A DNA stretch of 64,000 nt, taken from positions 992,001 to 1,056,000 of the forward strand of contig JAVHNS010000003.1 in assembly GCA_036872755.1 (NCBI GenBank), given 5' to 3'. The stretch's first letter is position 1; each line of letters begins with the position of its first letter. A program made the position numbers and the translations under genes. Below, in pieces: positions 36,258 through 47,736 of this stretch. The notes beneath the pieces were generated by a model, which was not told the origin of the DNA, did no database searches, and worked only from the letters and a program-made list of their open reading frames with translations. This DNA comes from Orbilia blumenaviensis. Its lineage: Eukaryota; Ascomycota; Orbiliomycetes; Orbiliales; Orbiliaceae.

Positions 36258-37235
36258 ATGCCACCTCGAATACCCCGTTCCTTGGTCCCCAGACCCACCA
36301 CAACCACCCCGCCATCCACCATCCTCCTCGCCGCGTGCCGTGCCTTCACCACAACGACGCCATTCGAAGCAAAGCATTCTTCTTCCAAACAAAAGCTCGA
36401 TCGGCTCCTTGCAAAGGCTCCTCCATATCCATACCCCATCAAGACCACCTTCAAGCAATCTTGGTTCGGTCTGTACGCTTCCAAGCACGTTCAGTTCGGA
36501 AACAACATCCCGAATAAGAAGTACACTATAACCCGACGACGATGGTATCCTAACATCAAGCACAAGAAGCTATGGAGCTTTGGGCTTGGTGAGTGGGTTA
36601 CTTGCAAGCTCGCTACTAGTGTGCTGCGGACGATTGATAAGGTCGGTGGGTTGGATAACTACTTGTTGTCGGAGAAACCGGCGAGGTTGAAGGAATTAGG
36701 GCCATGGGGGTGGGAGTTGAGGTATAGGTTGCAAACCTCGAAGACTGTGCAGAGGAAATACAATGAGGAGCGGTTGAAGATGGGGTTGATCACGAAGGAG
36801 AAAATGATGGTGGAGAACGTGAAGTTGGGTGTTGCGCAGGGTGTACAAGAAGCATTGCCGACGTATAAACAGAGACGATTAAAGAGACAGGATATACCTC
36901 AGGGCTTTACCGAGCGGTGGAAGAAGTCTGCAGAGGTGAAGAAGGTATTATTCGGAGAGCCATGGAGATCGAGGAGGTACGCGGGCAGAGAGACAGCAAG
37001 TGAGAAGAGGGCGAAGACAGAAGCAGAAACCGCTAGATTACGAAGGGCAGAAGCGGTAATGGCGAGAATGAAGCAGGCAAACCAGGAGAGGAAGAGGATC
37101 GAGAAGGAGGAAAGGAAGCGAGAAGAAGAGGAACAGCTTTTGAAGCTGGCGGAGGCTCAGGCAAACCGACGAGGAGGTGCTCCAACTCCTACTACAACTG
37201 TATCTGAGCCCCCGAGTCCCGCAGCGTCTACATAG
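36258..37235 (+). CDS. MRPL24: Mitochondrial large-subunit ribosomal protein bL28m
   Basis: Intronless, 325 aa. Residues 1-45 are rich in Arg, Thr, Ser and Ala with no acids until about residue 36 (ILLAACRAFTTTTPFEAK), a mitochondrial presequence. Residues about 75-150 form the bL28 domain: VQFGNNIPNKKYTITRRRW, then PNIKHKKLWS and TSVLRTIDKVGGLDNYLL. Yeast calls this protein Mrpl24 (mL28 position of the mitoribosome). The C-terminal third is a charged Arg/Glu/Lys helix (residues about 235-305) typical of fungal mitoribosomal extensions, ending in a Thr/Pro-rich tail. Confidence 0.9.
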   Translation: MPPRIPRSLVPRPTTTTPPSTILLAACRAFTTTTPFEAKHSSSKQKLDRLLAKAPPYPYPIKTTFKQSWFGLYASKHVQFGNNIPNKKYTITRRRWYPNIKHKKLWSFGLGEWVTCKLATSVLRTIDKVGGLDNYLLSEKPARLKELGPWGWELRYRLQTSKTVQRKYNEERLKMGLITKEKMMVENVKLGVAQGVQEALPTYKQRRLKRQDIPQGFTERWKKSAEVKKVLFGEPWRSRRYAGRETASEKRAKTEAETARLRRAEAVMARMKQANQERKRIEKEERKREEEEQLLKLAEAQANRRGGAPTPTTTVSEPPSPAAST

Positions 37236-38166
37236 GTGCCTAAGACTACTATTTTGAACTACTGAGTACCATATCCTATTAATTGGTATCATTTTGTAAG
37301 ATATCTTTGTACATATCAATTATTATTATACATTTATCGTCTATTTCTAGTGAGGACATCTGGCAATGTGAATTAAACGTTGCGAACAGCAGCAGCCTGT
37401 TGACATTCGAAACAAGAATAAGCTTATGCTCATGCCACCATTTGGGAAGACGAGATACACATAACCTAGTGAGAATTGTAAATTATAGTGAAAGTTTGTT
37501 CATTAAAGATAGTCAGAAATGTAATACACCCGCGCGATACATGATCCATGGATGTATATATCCACATCTGAAGACGAAACGTCGCAGGTGTAAGGATAAA
37601 AGATGAAACGATAACAATCCACCGCGACTAGCTACACAAAATCTGTGGGTGATGAAACACTAGAAAAGATACAGGCATTGAGTAACGCTGGGTTACATTG
37701 AAGGGTATTTGCTCTCATCTCTGACATGTTCTTTCAGCCTGACCTGGCCCTATGTTTGAGGAAGAGATCACACAGCTCAGGGCATATAGTATTTGAACAA
37801 AACGAAAATTAAGATATTATAATGACTCTCGGAACGGTTATAATCTTCATTCCTTGCTGAGGATGGGGGCTGCGTGCCACATGTGTTTTTAGATGAAGCA
37901 AAAAGAATAGAAATAACAAAGGAAAGGTACACAGTCACTTGAACTCGTGTGCATGCAGTAGAGCAGCTGGAAACGAACCATTGCTGCTCGGGGGTATTTT
38001 TTAAATGCAGAACAACGCTTAATGAAACGAACAAAGGAAACAAAATAGACTTGATACACGCCATGAGAAAATGCGAGATTAGAAACGAATACGGAGAGTA
38101 AAAATGATAAGATCCACCATCTAGGTTTCTCAAGATCATACTACTCGAAATTCCTTGTCCTACCAA
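37236..38166. other. Intergenic between converging genes
   Basis: 3' regions of MRPL24 and PRM1. Short frames only; no feature recognised. Confidence 0.6.
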
Positions 38167-40368
38167 TCACCATTCTCTAATTTCGCCATGGTGACTGTTG
38201 ATCGGGAATCTGTCCTTAGTAACTGCCCTTCGAGTTGGGCTCGCGATTGCCGCTGGAGCACCAACATCTTCACCAGGGGGCCTGATCCTCAAATCTGGGT
38301 CTGACTTCTCGGAGAACTGTGGGAAAACTGGAGCAATCCTATCTTCATTTCCATCAGAAAATGGATCGCGGTTGTCCCCGGTAAGTCCCCTGGAGCCACC
38401 CTCGGCACGAGTCTTGTCCCGTCCCGCCATCATAATGGCGACACGGATAGCACCGATGATACAGATGAGCAACCAAAGGCCAATCAAGCCAGAGGCGATG
38501 TAGACTTCAATCAATAGCGAGCTCTCATACTTCTCGGCGAGCTTGACGACAACATTGGTAATCTTATCAGCGGCCTGGGATCCAGAATCAGCCAGGAAGC
38601 TAGCAGATCCTTCTTTGGCATCTGGGCCAACGCTCGTCGCTGCACCAAGGGAGAATGTATCGTTGGGGAAGTATGGGAACGCCACTTGAGAGTTTTCATG
38701 AGCCCAGGTGAGACCCTTCTGGATACCCTTGACTTTGAGCTCAACTAGACAGAAGAAGATATTCTTGATGGGCTCCTCTAGAGGTGTACCGCCAAAGATA
38801 TCTGAGATGCCGTCTTGCATTGTGTCAACAAAGTCATTGAGGGTGTTGTTCAAGGCGGTGCTGCCACTATGGACCCATCCGAGGACATTGCCATTGATAT
38901 TGCTTGCAGTCTCATCAATGACACCGTTGGCATCGTTAGCCCAGGCAAGGGAAGAGTCAGTCAACTGGGTGACGACAATATCGGCGAACTCCCCAACTTC
39001 GTTAGCTAGTTCGGGCGTGGCGTTGACGACTTGCTTGAGAACGATCCATTGTCCAAGGACGGAGATAAGACCAGCAATACCGAGAGAAAGAACGAATAGG
39101 CAGGCAGGCGAAGAGATATAGGCAAACCACCATCTCATGGCGACTTGGCGGTGGCCAGACTTGAACCAAGAGGCAGCCTTAAGCCCAAGAGTGGATGAGT
39201 AAGGGTATGTAGCAATATGAACGATATCAACAGGGTCAAACGATTGGCCAGGAGCAGTGAGCATGTATGCACGCTGGCGCATGCTCCTGTAGCGCCACCA
39301 TTCACGGTATGCCATTGGGATCATGACAAGAACAGCACACGCAATCAGGACACCGAGGAAAATGTTCTTAGCTTCCTTGATTTTATCATTGATCATCTGG
39401 AAGAAATTGTTGATTGTCGGGTTTTCAGAACAGAACTTCAAAGTTGTCTTTTCGGGAACGGGGAGAACATCGCGGTTGAATTCGTAGACAGTGAGACTAT
39501 TGTTCATCTCGGTTCTGATCCGGTTAAACGGCAGCCTAAGAGCTGAGTTGTACATGGCATCAACCTGATCGAAAGTTGGGATGGTCTTGTTTAGATCCTC
39601 AAGGCCTCGAAAAACGCTATCAGGGATCTTAATATTGCCAAGTCTGTCGAGCGAAGGAAGGGACAGCTTAGGGACCTCGCTATCAGATCCAAAGAAGTTC
39701 CCAATGTTGTTCAGTCCATCGACGAAGCGATTAAAGCTATCCTCAAAATCCTTGGCGTCATCCTTAATGCCGTCGACGATTCCGGTAAGAGTCTTGTTGA
39801 TGAACTCTGAGATCTCGCTGGCGGCGTTGATAACCGTTCCTAAGCTGCTTCTGATGGCGAAAGTGAGGAGACAGATATAAGTCTGTACAAGGACATTGAT
39901 GGCGAAAATGACGATAGCTTCTACAGCTGTGAGGCCTAAGAAAAGGGTCTTCTGCAGGCCACGGACGGCGGCTTCAATACCCTTTGCTGCTGCCTCATTG
40001 ACACCGGTAGCCATGTAATGTGGCATAGATGCCATGGCGCTGCCCATGCTCTCAACTCCAGTACATGCGGACTGAGCCTGAATCTGGGCCGAATCGAGAT
40101 CCTTGTTCATGCCGGCAACCAAGATGATCATGCGTACAACAATCAGCAAAAGCAGGACTGTCCATCGGTTGAACCATATCTGTGATAGTCGGGCTCTTAG
40201 GCCAAGATATGGGGTATGGTATGGAAGGATTGTGTGTACAACAGGGGCTTGCTGTTGGTCATCGGGGTGTCGTCGGGGTGTTAACGATGGTGGTAGATCG
40301 GGGTATGGAAAGGGCTCATCCCGCGGCTGGTGTATGCTCCGATGCATCCTATCTCTCAGAGATGTCAT
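38167..40368 (-). CDS. PRM1: Plasma membrane fusion protein Prm1
   Basis: Intronless, 733 aa, about the expected length. Prm1 is a multispan protein that stabilises membrane merger during mating-cell fusion and, in filamentous fungi, also aids hyphal fusion. The conserved entry is PYLGLRARLSQIWFNRWTVLLLL (first span; residues about 52-74), followed by an ectodomain with SACTGVESMGSAMASMPHYM, a second span near 145-165, a third after NNFFQMINDK (IFLGVLIACAVLVMIPMAY), a fourth near YISSPACLFVLSLG, and a last span before the cytosolic tail (IASGLIGLWLLICIIGAI). Many potential N-glycosylation sites (NKT, NNS) lie in the extracellular loops. The ATG chosen opens MTSLRDRMHRS; a shorter start would lose nothing of the core. 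Confidence 0.92.
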   Translation of the reverse strand: MTSLRDRMHRSIHQPRDEPFPYPDLPPSLTPRRHPDDQQQAPVVHTILPYHTPYLGLRARLSQIWFNRWTVLLLLIVVRMIILVAGMNKDLDSAQIQAQSACTGVESMGSAMASMPHYMATGVNEAAAKGIEAAVRGLQKTLFLGLTAVEAIVIFAINVLVQTYICLLTFAIRSSLGTVINAASEISEFINKTLTGIVDGIKDDAKDFEDSFNRFVDGLNNIGNFFGSDSEVPKLSLPSLDRLGNIKIPDSVFRGLEDLNKTIPTFDQVDAMYNSALRLPFNRIRTEMNNSLTVYEFNRDVLPVPEKTTLKFCSENPTINNFFQMINDKIKEAKNIFLGVLIACAVLVMIPMAYREWWRYRSMRQRAYMLTAPGQSFDPVDIVHIATYPYSSTLGLKAASWFKSGHRQVAMRWWFAYISSPACLFVLSLGIAGLISVLGQWIVLKQVVNATPELANEVGEFADIVVTQLTDSSLAWANDANGVIDETASNINGNVLGWVHSGSTALNNTLNDFVDTMQDGISDIFGGTPLEEPIKNIFFCLVELKVKGIQKGLTWAHENSQVAFPYFPNDTFSLGAATSVGPDAKEGSASFLADSGSQAADKITNVVVKLAEKYESSLLIEVYIASGLIGLWLLICIIGAIRVAIMMAGRDKTRAEGGSRGLTGDNRDPFSDGNEDRIAPVFPQFSEKSDPDLRIRPPGEDVGAPAAIASPTRRAVTKDRFPINSHHGEIREW

Positions 40369-43171
40369 GCTGAAGGGATGTTTTAGGGAAAATAAATATG
40401 TTCCAAATCTAAATTGTCGCTCAACGGCGAGAGAAATCTACTCTATATTCCGTGAGAAGCAGGTAGTTAGCTCCTGTGTTATTATTGGGTTTGAGTTCGA
40501 GTCTTCGAGGCAATTACCTGTTCTGCAACGATGTTCTTCGATGTCGAGATATTAGATGCCCGAGGCTGTGTATAGCTCTTTCCTTTTTCTATCTGAAGGT
40601 GCTGGAACGATAGAGAACTGGGTATCTAATAATCCGAGATTGTTGGTGAAAGAGAATGGGGGAAGTTTTATGAAGTTTGTTTGTTGATGGTGTTATTGAT
40701 GGAAAGAAGAGAAAAAAGTCGTCTTGCGCTGATGGGGGTCGAGGTATAGCGTAGATAGCAGCAGTTTGTGGAAAAAGCAAAAAATGAATGCTGAGCGGCG
40801 GAACGACTCTTCCTGAGAGAAATTCGCTACAAAAAAATACTACAACGCTGTTCGAATGCAATACAAATACTTTAAGAAATTCGTTTTCGTGAACAGTCGC
40901 GGCTGAGAGAAAGAAAGTTGATGATGATGGATAATGATGTGCTCAATAAATTGTCGAAGGTCTGTCAATGGGATGTATTTATTTGTGTTGTTGTGTTGCA
41001 GTTGTCGTCCCTCTAGGCCGATGATTCTTGTGATACTTGCCGGAAAGGATATTGAAAAAGAAAGAATCCGCGAAAGTGAATGAACGCTTCACGAATACTT
41101 GTTTTAAAATACCTTTTCGAAGAAATACTACAAAAATAAAAAATCTTGAATATGCAGATGACCTAGTCGTTATATATGTGATGCGATTTGGTACGTGTTT
41201 GAAGAGGCGCTAACAGTATATTGGTTCGAATTCGGGTTCTGCAAGGTGAAACACAGCTTCACACAATTTGCGAGTCGAAGAGAGGGGAAAGACGAGGCAA
41301 AAGATCTAACTTGAAATAGAGGGATATGATGTGGATATATAGAGAAGGCGAATTGACAGGAGGAAGCCTGAGCATATAGCAACCTGACTAAAAGAAGAGC
41401 AGAAAGAAAAAAAGAGAGGGCTGTAAAAGCTGGGTGATTTCAACGTTTATCAACGGTGAACACAAAGTGTTCGTTATTATTCGATTGCTCTAGCTGCAAG
41501 GGTACTAAGCAGGAACATGACTTGAACGAAAGAAGGTACAGGAACCGACAGGCGACTCCACAAACCTGCATTTGCCAGCTCAAGAGTCTATTGGCGTTGC
41601 TTTGACGCCTCGACATCAAAAAAAAAGGAATTTAGCAGGCGATTGGGTTTATTCAAAATTCGCAAAACAGGTTGTTGCGCTCCAGTGCCCCATATGGTGG
41701 TGACCGCAATAGCATCATATCGCAGAACAGGCCCTTTTGGCGAGGGTGGTGACAAGGATCGTGCAGCCAATTGCATCGTTCTAATGCAGAATACAGGGGT
41801 TGGGCTAATCGAACCCCAGCAAGGCACTGGTAGATCAAGAACCAGTAAATTCGAGGGAGTGACTTGTGCGCTCACCTATTTTTGCCCTGGAGTCTGAGTA
41901 ACCGCCTACAACATACCACTGACGGACATGGGAATTTACAGACCCTGAATCATAACAATTTCTGCACGTATGGAGCGGAGGACAGTTTTGCGCAGGTTTA
42001 ATCCAAGGAACGTTTAAACATTTTGCCACCACTTTGACGATCCGATTCTTCATGAATTCAACTTATGATGATATCAGCCACACCAGAGGCTCTATACTGA
42101 AGATCGGCGACTTCGTATATGTCTATATGATCACCGCTTAAGAGCGAATTTCTTCCAACTTTCCAGAATACTGGACGAGTTTTCTGTTCAATGTCACCTC
42201 GTTCGGATGTACTGGTACCTATGCCCGGCAAAGCCTAAGGCGTTCTAAGGGCATACAGGAAGGAGCTCATGCTCTGGAATGATGACGAGATCTGGTTGAC
42301 CTATGCCCATATAGAAAGCCACATGCATGACCAGGCCACTAACTAAATGTTGGATTTGTGGCTCTCGAAACTGATGCGATAAATGCCAGCGCTCACCAGC
42401 CCGAAAGCGTCGTCAGCATCGCGCATCATTTCCATCAACTTGCATTATCTAGGCGCACTTCAAAATTCAATACTTCATCTTCCCCGGGATCGTTCGAACG
42501 CAGTGCCTAACAGTCTGTCCGGGGTCACAACTGTTAAGCTTAAAGCTGGTAACCGCCAGGCCCTTGCTGTCACCCCACGTGGAACTCCAGCTTTGCAGCC
42601 AATCAACACGATTCGCCCAACGCAATGCACCATTTTATTCGAGAAACACCAAAAATAACACCCCTGCCCACCAGCATAATTCTCCAAACGCTCTGATATT
42701 ACTCGGAAGGTCTGAAACCTGTGAAAGCGAAAAGAGAGAGTATGTGTGCCTTTTCCTGTAACCAGCCCTACGCATAATTTACCTGCCCGTTCGGAGACAA
42801 TTCCGATGGAAATTCAATTTTCCGCGCCGTCGGCCTTTTGTTGGAGGATTTAGGTGCTTCGTTAAGCGCCTCTCATTCTAGAGGATCATGGTCACCCAAC
42901 AAACTGGATGTGTATTTTTATATGCACGGGCGAGGCTACTAGTGATAATTTCGGTTTAATGGTAAGCAAATATGCTATTTTTGATAGAAATTAATACAAT
43001 GTCGCACCCGAGAGTCGCGTGACTAGCTAAATTCAAATCGATTAGAAGAGTAATAATTCGATGCCATCGTCAGACCTGCATCTCGAAGCAGTGGCATATT
43101 CCGGCCCGATTCCCACAGATGCATGCATAATACAATAGATTTATGCATCCTTATAACTTATGAAACCAATA
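40369..43171. other. Long intergenic region, no gene seen
   Basis: 2.8 kb that includes the PRM1 promoter and leader (to about 41400) and unassigned sequence. No frame here has a domain, signal peptide or spliceable continuation that I can support. No repeat stands out. Confidence 0.5.
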
Positions 43172-43555
43172 TTAAGTATTCCGACCGCGCGATTTGTCAA
43201 ATTCTTCAGCTTCACCCTCCCCATACCCTTCCTTCTTGTCCAGCTGCTTCCTTTCTTGTTCCTCTTCTGTGAATGGTGCCTTGTCCTTCTCTGCCTCTTG
43301 TGCACGATCGAGTATCTTCTCGTCACTCGATTTTGGAGACTGAGCCGTTCGCTCCTTGTCGCTCGGTAGCTCGGGCCGTTCCTGACTTCCGGCAGGGGAA
43401 TTGGCGTACACGAAGTTAGATGTTGACAGTTGGTGTCGTTGGTTGATCTGTGTAACTGTGAGTTTGGAGAGTGAGGATCGGTATTGTGCCTGAGCAATGC
43501 GGCGGGTACAAGAGACCCGAGACAGGCGACTGAGTTGAGGGATGATGCGGTTCAT
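43172..43555 (-). CDS. Small putative mitochondrial protein, 127 aa
   Basis: One exon. The first 45 residues are basic and hydroxylated with no acids (MNRIIPQLSRLSRVSCTRRI, then a region with HQLSTSNFVYANSP resembling a matrix-processing site), a good mitochondrial presequence. The mature part is hydrophilic and rich in Glu, Lys and Gln (EEEQERKQLDKKEGYGEGE), ending FDKSRGRNT. There is no membrane span. I do not recognise the family; small disordered matrix proteins of this type are conserved in Pezizomycotina. Overlapping frames are less coding-like. Confidence 0.6.
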   Translation of the reverse strand: MNRIIPQLSRLSRVSCTRRIAQAQYRSSLSKLTVTQINQRHQLSTSNFVYANSPAGSQERPELPSDKERTAQSPKSSDEKILDRAQEAEKDKAPFTEEEQERKQLDKKEGYGEGEAEEFDKSRGRNT

Positions 43556-45027
43556 TTTCTATATTTTTGGATGAAAAAGTTGAAGATTTCCCGATAATTC
43601 AAGATTAGAAGGGTTCTGATTTTGCAATATCAGAATTTTAATACAGTTGTCTGCCCAATTGGTAGGAACTTGGCCAATGGGTATGCTTATAAGTGTTGGG
43701 CAATTGAGGTTGAGTTTCGATCCTTCGATTGACGATCAAATGGTACCAATTGAATACAAGTAGGATAGTGGGAGGTTTATATCGCGTGGCAGAACCTTTG
43801 AAGTACAGCTTCTGCCACATGGGACGTCATTATTATGTTAATGATGTGATGTCATGGTAGCTTAGTATATGGTATCAGGCGAGGGCGATCCGGCCCGACT
43901 CACGTTAACCGTCGTCTACAGCTCAACACAAGAAGGCCCGCCGAGACTGTGGTTTTGCAACATCTGCAACACAAAATACGACAGTTTGGATTCTTTAAGA
44001 AAACAACACAAATCTAAATGTTCCGCATTGGGCTGCATTGCTGGTTGCATATTCCGAATAAGCTCAAAGGCGACTAAAACGTTTCAAGCCGTCGTTTCGC
44101 TAGATCCCGGAAAAAGTGATGTGTAATTCTGACTCAGCAGTTAGGGACTGTGGAGTTCACTCGCGGCTTCGAGAGGTTCAGAGAAACTGGGTAGATATTT
44201 GGGTGCGTGCGGATCACGTTATCACCATGCTGCTTGCTCATTACGATGGCCGTATCGATATATCCAAATCTGTACATGCGGTTAAAGCACATATGCAAGA
44301 GAAAATTTTTTGTGATCCTCAACGACACGAGAGGGTATCAAGATAGTAATCGTCACGACAGTTATCAATCCATATCTTGAAAATATGCAAATAAGCTCCC
44401 CTCCCAGCCAATACAGCGGCCTGAACCCTTAGCAAACCTCCGGAGCTCTGCCGTTGATTAAACCCCAACAAGAAACCTTGTTCACATGTGAAAAAAAAAA
44501 AATAAGATGGCAAATTCCGTGTGAGATAGATGATACGAAAGGTTCGGCCGAAGTTTGCTTCGGAGTATGCTGGTGGAGGTGCCGTAGTCCCCCCACCTCA
44601 ACACTCCGAGATACCGCAATTTAGGTCCGACTTTTAGGGGCAGGTGATACGAAAGATTTTGTTAGAGCGATAACGGCACAAAGGGGCTCGAGTCATACTG
44701 CGGGCCCTTTTCTTGCATAACCTTGAGTTTACGGAGCCAGTTGTTCGTGTGGAAAGTAGAACGTGGGTCGTGAAATTATCGGTCCTCGAGTGTCGAGATC
44801 TTCGTTGAAGTTTTTGAGATACCTCCTGAACTGATTCTAATATTGAAGTTGTCGGAAGATGGGGTAGATGCAAAGTTTTCAAATAAACCTAATAGAAAGA
44901 TATCTTAATCAATCTGCATGCAAGAGAGAGAAGAAAAAATCCTGAAAAGAAAGAGTTTTTTAAGAAAAATTTACAGGCCGTCTTTGGAGAGTTGTGACGC
45001 AGTGGCGTTGAACATTCTCCCATTGGC
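43556..45027. other. Intergenic, with a weak zinc-finger frame
   Basis: Apart from the candidate frame at 43869-44126, nothing is supported. TTCGGCCGAA at 44543-44552 is a short palindrome related to the CGG/CCG repeats upstream of the DHA1 transporter. Confidence 0.45.
43869..44126 (+). CDS. Possible short zinc-finger protein, 85 aa
   Basis: The frame contains CNICNTKYDSLDSLRKQH followed by KSKC, a C-x2-C-x12-H-x3-C spacing that fits a C2HC zinc finger, and a second Cys pair (GCIAGC) after it. The start is uncertain and the frame ends without a spliceable extension that I can define. It could be a gene fragment or a chance frame. Confidence 0.3.
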   Translation: MVSGEGDPARLTLTVVYSSTQEGPPRLWFCNICNTKYDSLDSLRKQHKSKCSALGCIAGCIFRISSKATKTFQAVVSLDPGKSDV

Positions 45028-45145
45028 CCGGCATACCGAAATGGGTGGGGATGGGTGTCTAACCGCCAATTCGGTTATGCCGGTCCAAGCTTCTAGATGC
45101 GTCCCGAAAGGTTATCGACCAATCAGGTTAATTCGGCATGCCGAA
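45028..45145. promoter_or_regulatory. Three CGG/CCG inverted repeats upstream of the DHA1 transporter
   Basis: CCGGCATACCGAA (45028-45040), TTCGGTTATGCCGG (45070-45083) and TTCGGCATGCCGAA (45132-45145) share a TTCGGNATNCCGAA-like core. The first two are inverted copies of each other with matching flanks (ATTGG and CCAAT). CGG triplets in inverted repeats are the known targets of fungal Zn2Cys6 regulators, so these are candidate operators for the gene starting at 45481. Confidence 0.5.
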
Positions 45146-45282
45146 CTTGCATACCTTGCCCATCCCGGCCGAGGAGGCCGGATTTTTTGGTGTATGCCGA
45201 TTTATCCGAGCTCTACCCATCACGTCAGTATACATGAAATTATCTAGTACTATTTGGTGATAAAGCTTCAAAGGGAGTGAAG

Positions 45283-45290
45283 TATATAAA
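45283..45290 (+). promoter_or_regulatory. TATA box of the DHA1 transporter gene
   Basis: TATATAAA lies about 190 bp before the ATG and about 140 bp after the last CGG/CCG inverted repeat; the leader is T-rich. Confidence 0.6.
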
Positions 45291-45480
45291 GGACTATCGA
45301 GTACACTGCCAATGTTCCAAGAAAAAGCCAATATTATCTTCAAGCTTCGTCCTATTCAGTTGCCTTTGTCCTTTTGGCATCTTCTCTTTTTTTCTTTGTC
45401 TGTCGTGTATTGTGTTTGCATACGTTTTTTCTTGATATTTATATATATATTATTTTCTACCGTTTTATTTATATTTCAAG

Positions 45481-47255
45481 ATGGCGATAGAAAACAGTCT
45501 TGATACCAGGATAGAGGAATCTCTTCCTGCAACAAATACAGAACGAGAACGCCATCACTATGACAATGCAACACTCACACACGTCCCAACACACCGGGAC
45601 GCTCCTGACCCTGTATACACTCCTTACAGAACCTTCAGCGACCAAGCCAACCTCGATGAATTCACAGAAGAAACACCAGCCGGTGAAATCCTCAAAACCA
45701 TCAAATCAAACGTCACCGGAAAACTCGAAGACCACATTCTCGTCACATTTACCATCAATGATCCGGAAAACCCAAAAAACTGGTCGAAAGCTTTCAAGTG
45801 GTACATCACCATGGTTGTGGCGTTGACATGTTTCGTCGTTGCCTTTGCTTCTGCGGTTATTACTAGTGATATTATCGGTGTAGCTGAAGAATTTGATGTT
45901 TCGGAGGAAGTTGCGCTTCTCACTATTACGGTCTTTGTTATTGGATTCGGTCTTGGTCCTTTGGTCTTTGCTCCTTGGAGTGAATTGTCCGGGAGAAGAA
46001 TCGTTTATGCCGTTACACTCGGAGTTGCCGTTATCTTTATTATTCCTGGAGCAGTTGCCAAAAATATCGAAACATTGATTATCACAAGAGCAATCGATGG
46101 TATCGCCTTTTCTGCTCCAATGTCCCTCGTTGGTGGAACTCTAGCAGATCTTTGGAGAAACGAAGAAAGAGGTGTCCCCATGGCCGCCTTCAGTGCCGCC
46201 CCCTTTATCGGTCCCGCTATCGGTCCTCTCGTCGGTGGTTTCCTCTCGGATGCCAAAGGCTGGAGATGGCTTTATTGGATTCAATTGATTCTAGCTGGTT
46301 TCGTTTGGATTCTCATCACATTCACTGTCCCCGAAACCCAAGCCTCCACAATCCTTGCCAGAAGAGCGAAAAAACTACAAAAAGAAACCGGAGATGAAAG
46401 ATACACCACAGAACAATCCCTCGATAAGCGTCCCTTCGGTGAAAGAATGAAGCTCTTCTTCTTCCGTCCTTTACAACTCCTTTTCCTCGAACCAATCGTT
46501 CTTTTCATCTCCCTTTACATGTCTGTCCTTTATGGTCTTCTATACATGTTCTTCGTCGCCTATCCGATAGTTTACCAAGAAGGAAAGGGATACAGCTCTG
46601 GGATCACCGGGTTGATGTTTATCCCCATCGCCGTCGGTGTTCTAATGAGTGCCGCTTGTTCACCATGGGTCAACAATCACTACCTCAAACTCGTCGAAAA
46701 ACACGGTGGCAAACCTCCAGCAGAAGCTAGACTTATCCCTATGATGATCTCTTGTTGGGCCATCCCTATTGGATTGTTCATCTTCGCTTGGACCTCATAT
46801 CCTAGTCTATCGTGGGTTGGTCCATGTCTTGGTGGCTTCCCGGTCGGCTTTGGATTCATCTTCCTTTACAACTCTGCAAACAATTATCTTGTCGATACGT
46901 ATCAACACCAGGCTGCATCAGCACTTGCTGCAAAGACGTTCATTCGTTCGCTTTGGGGTGCTTCAACGGTTTTGTTTACAACTCAAATGTAAGATTTTAC
47001 CTTCCCAATATCCCAAGGCTTTCCCTAGTACTACAATTGTTTGGAAAAATGAATTTACTAACAGTCATCGCTTTTAGGTACCATCGTCTCGGATATCAAT
47101 GGGCAAGCACCTTGCTAGCTTTCATCGGCCTCGCATGTTGCGCAATCCCTTATGTGTTTTATTTCAAGGGCGCCGCTATTCGAAAACATTCTCGATACGC
47201 CTACGTGGAGCCAGATGAACTCCCCACAACCAACAGTCCGATAGAAAAGGCGTAA
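45481..47255 (+). CDS. MFS drug/polyamine transporter, DHA1 (12-TM) family
   Basis: Two exons, 45481-46988 and 47078-47255, split within a Met codon by an 89-nt intron; 561 aa. A cytosolic N-tail of about 95 residues ends in the family signature DPENPKNWSKAFKWYIT. The motif-A loop is PWSELSGRRIVYAVTLGV, followed by RAIDGIAFSAPMSLVGGTLADLW and motif C-like IGPAIGPLVGGFLSD. The central cytosolic loop carries RRAKKLQKETGDERY. These match the Tpo1/Flu1-type branch of DHA1 exporters, which move drugs, polyamines or other small molecules out of the cell. The substrate cannot be told from sequence. The upstream repeated inverted repeats suggest inducible control. Confidence 0.9.
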
Positions 47256-47736
47256 AGCACAATAGACGCGGATTCGAGTATGAAAAACTAAATAGAAGGA
47301 AAAAAAAAAAAAAAAAAAAAAAGTTTAAATGGGGATCGCAGCAATGCAGGGTATATAAAGGGTATATGATACATGAAAGTTCAACTGTTGGTCCGAGGCG
47401 ATGAAAACAATTTTTTACAGTTTCACTCCCTCGAGGACACAGGTGTTCGACCGAAAACAGTATTGGTAATAAAATAGAGAAGCATAGCGAGTTTTTGTTT
47501 TTTGTCTTCTTTGTCTTTGATTTCGTTTTTTATTATAATAGATAATATACCCCCCAATGCAAATCTTTTCATGTTTTCTTTATATATGGTTACAAAAAAA
47601 ACTACCCAAACATCATAAAACTACCTACTCCCCGCATGTGGATTATTAAAAAAGAAATATACACTCAGGCAATTGAAGAAATATTAAAGTATATGCATAA
47701 CGCCTTGTAAATGAATCGGCATGATGTTAATGCCTT
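47256..47736. other. Intergenic between converging genes
   Basis: 3' ends of the DHA1 gene and of the 924-aa secreted protein gene. A run of 23 A lies at 47300-47322. No gene. Confidence 0.65.

Noticed and set aside
41588..42761. Several short overlapping frames on both strands
   Set aside because: None has a domain, leader, conserved motif or splice continuation; treated as noncoding.
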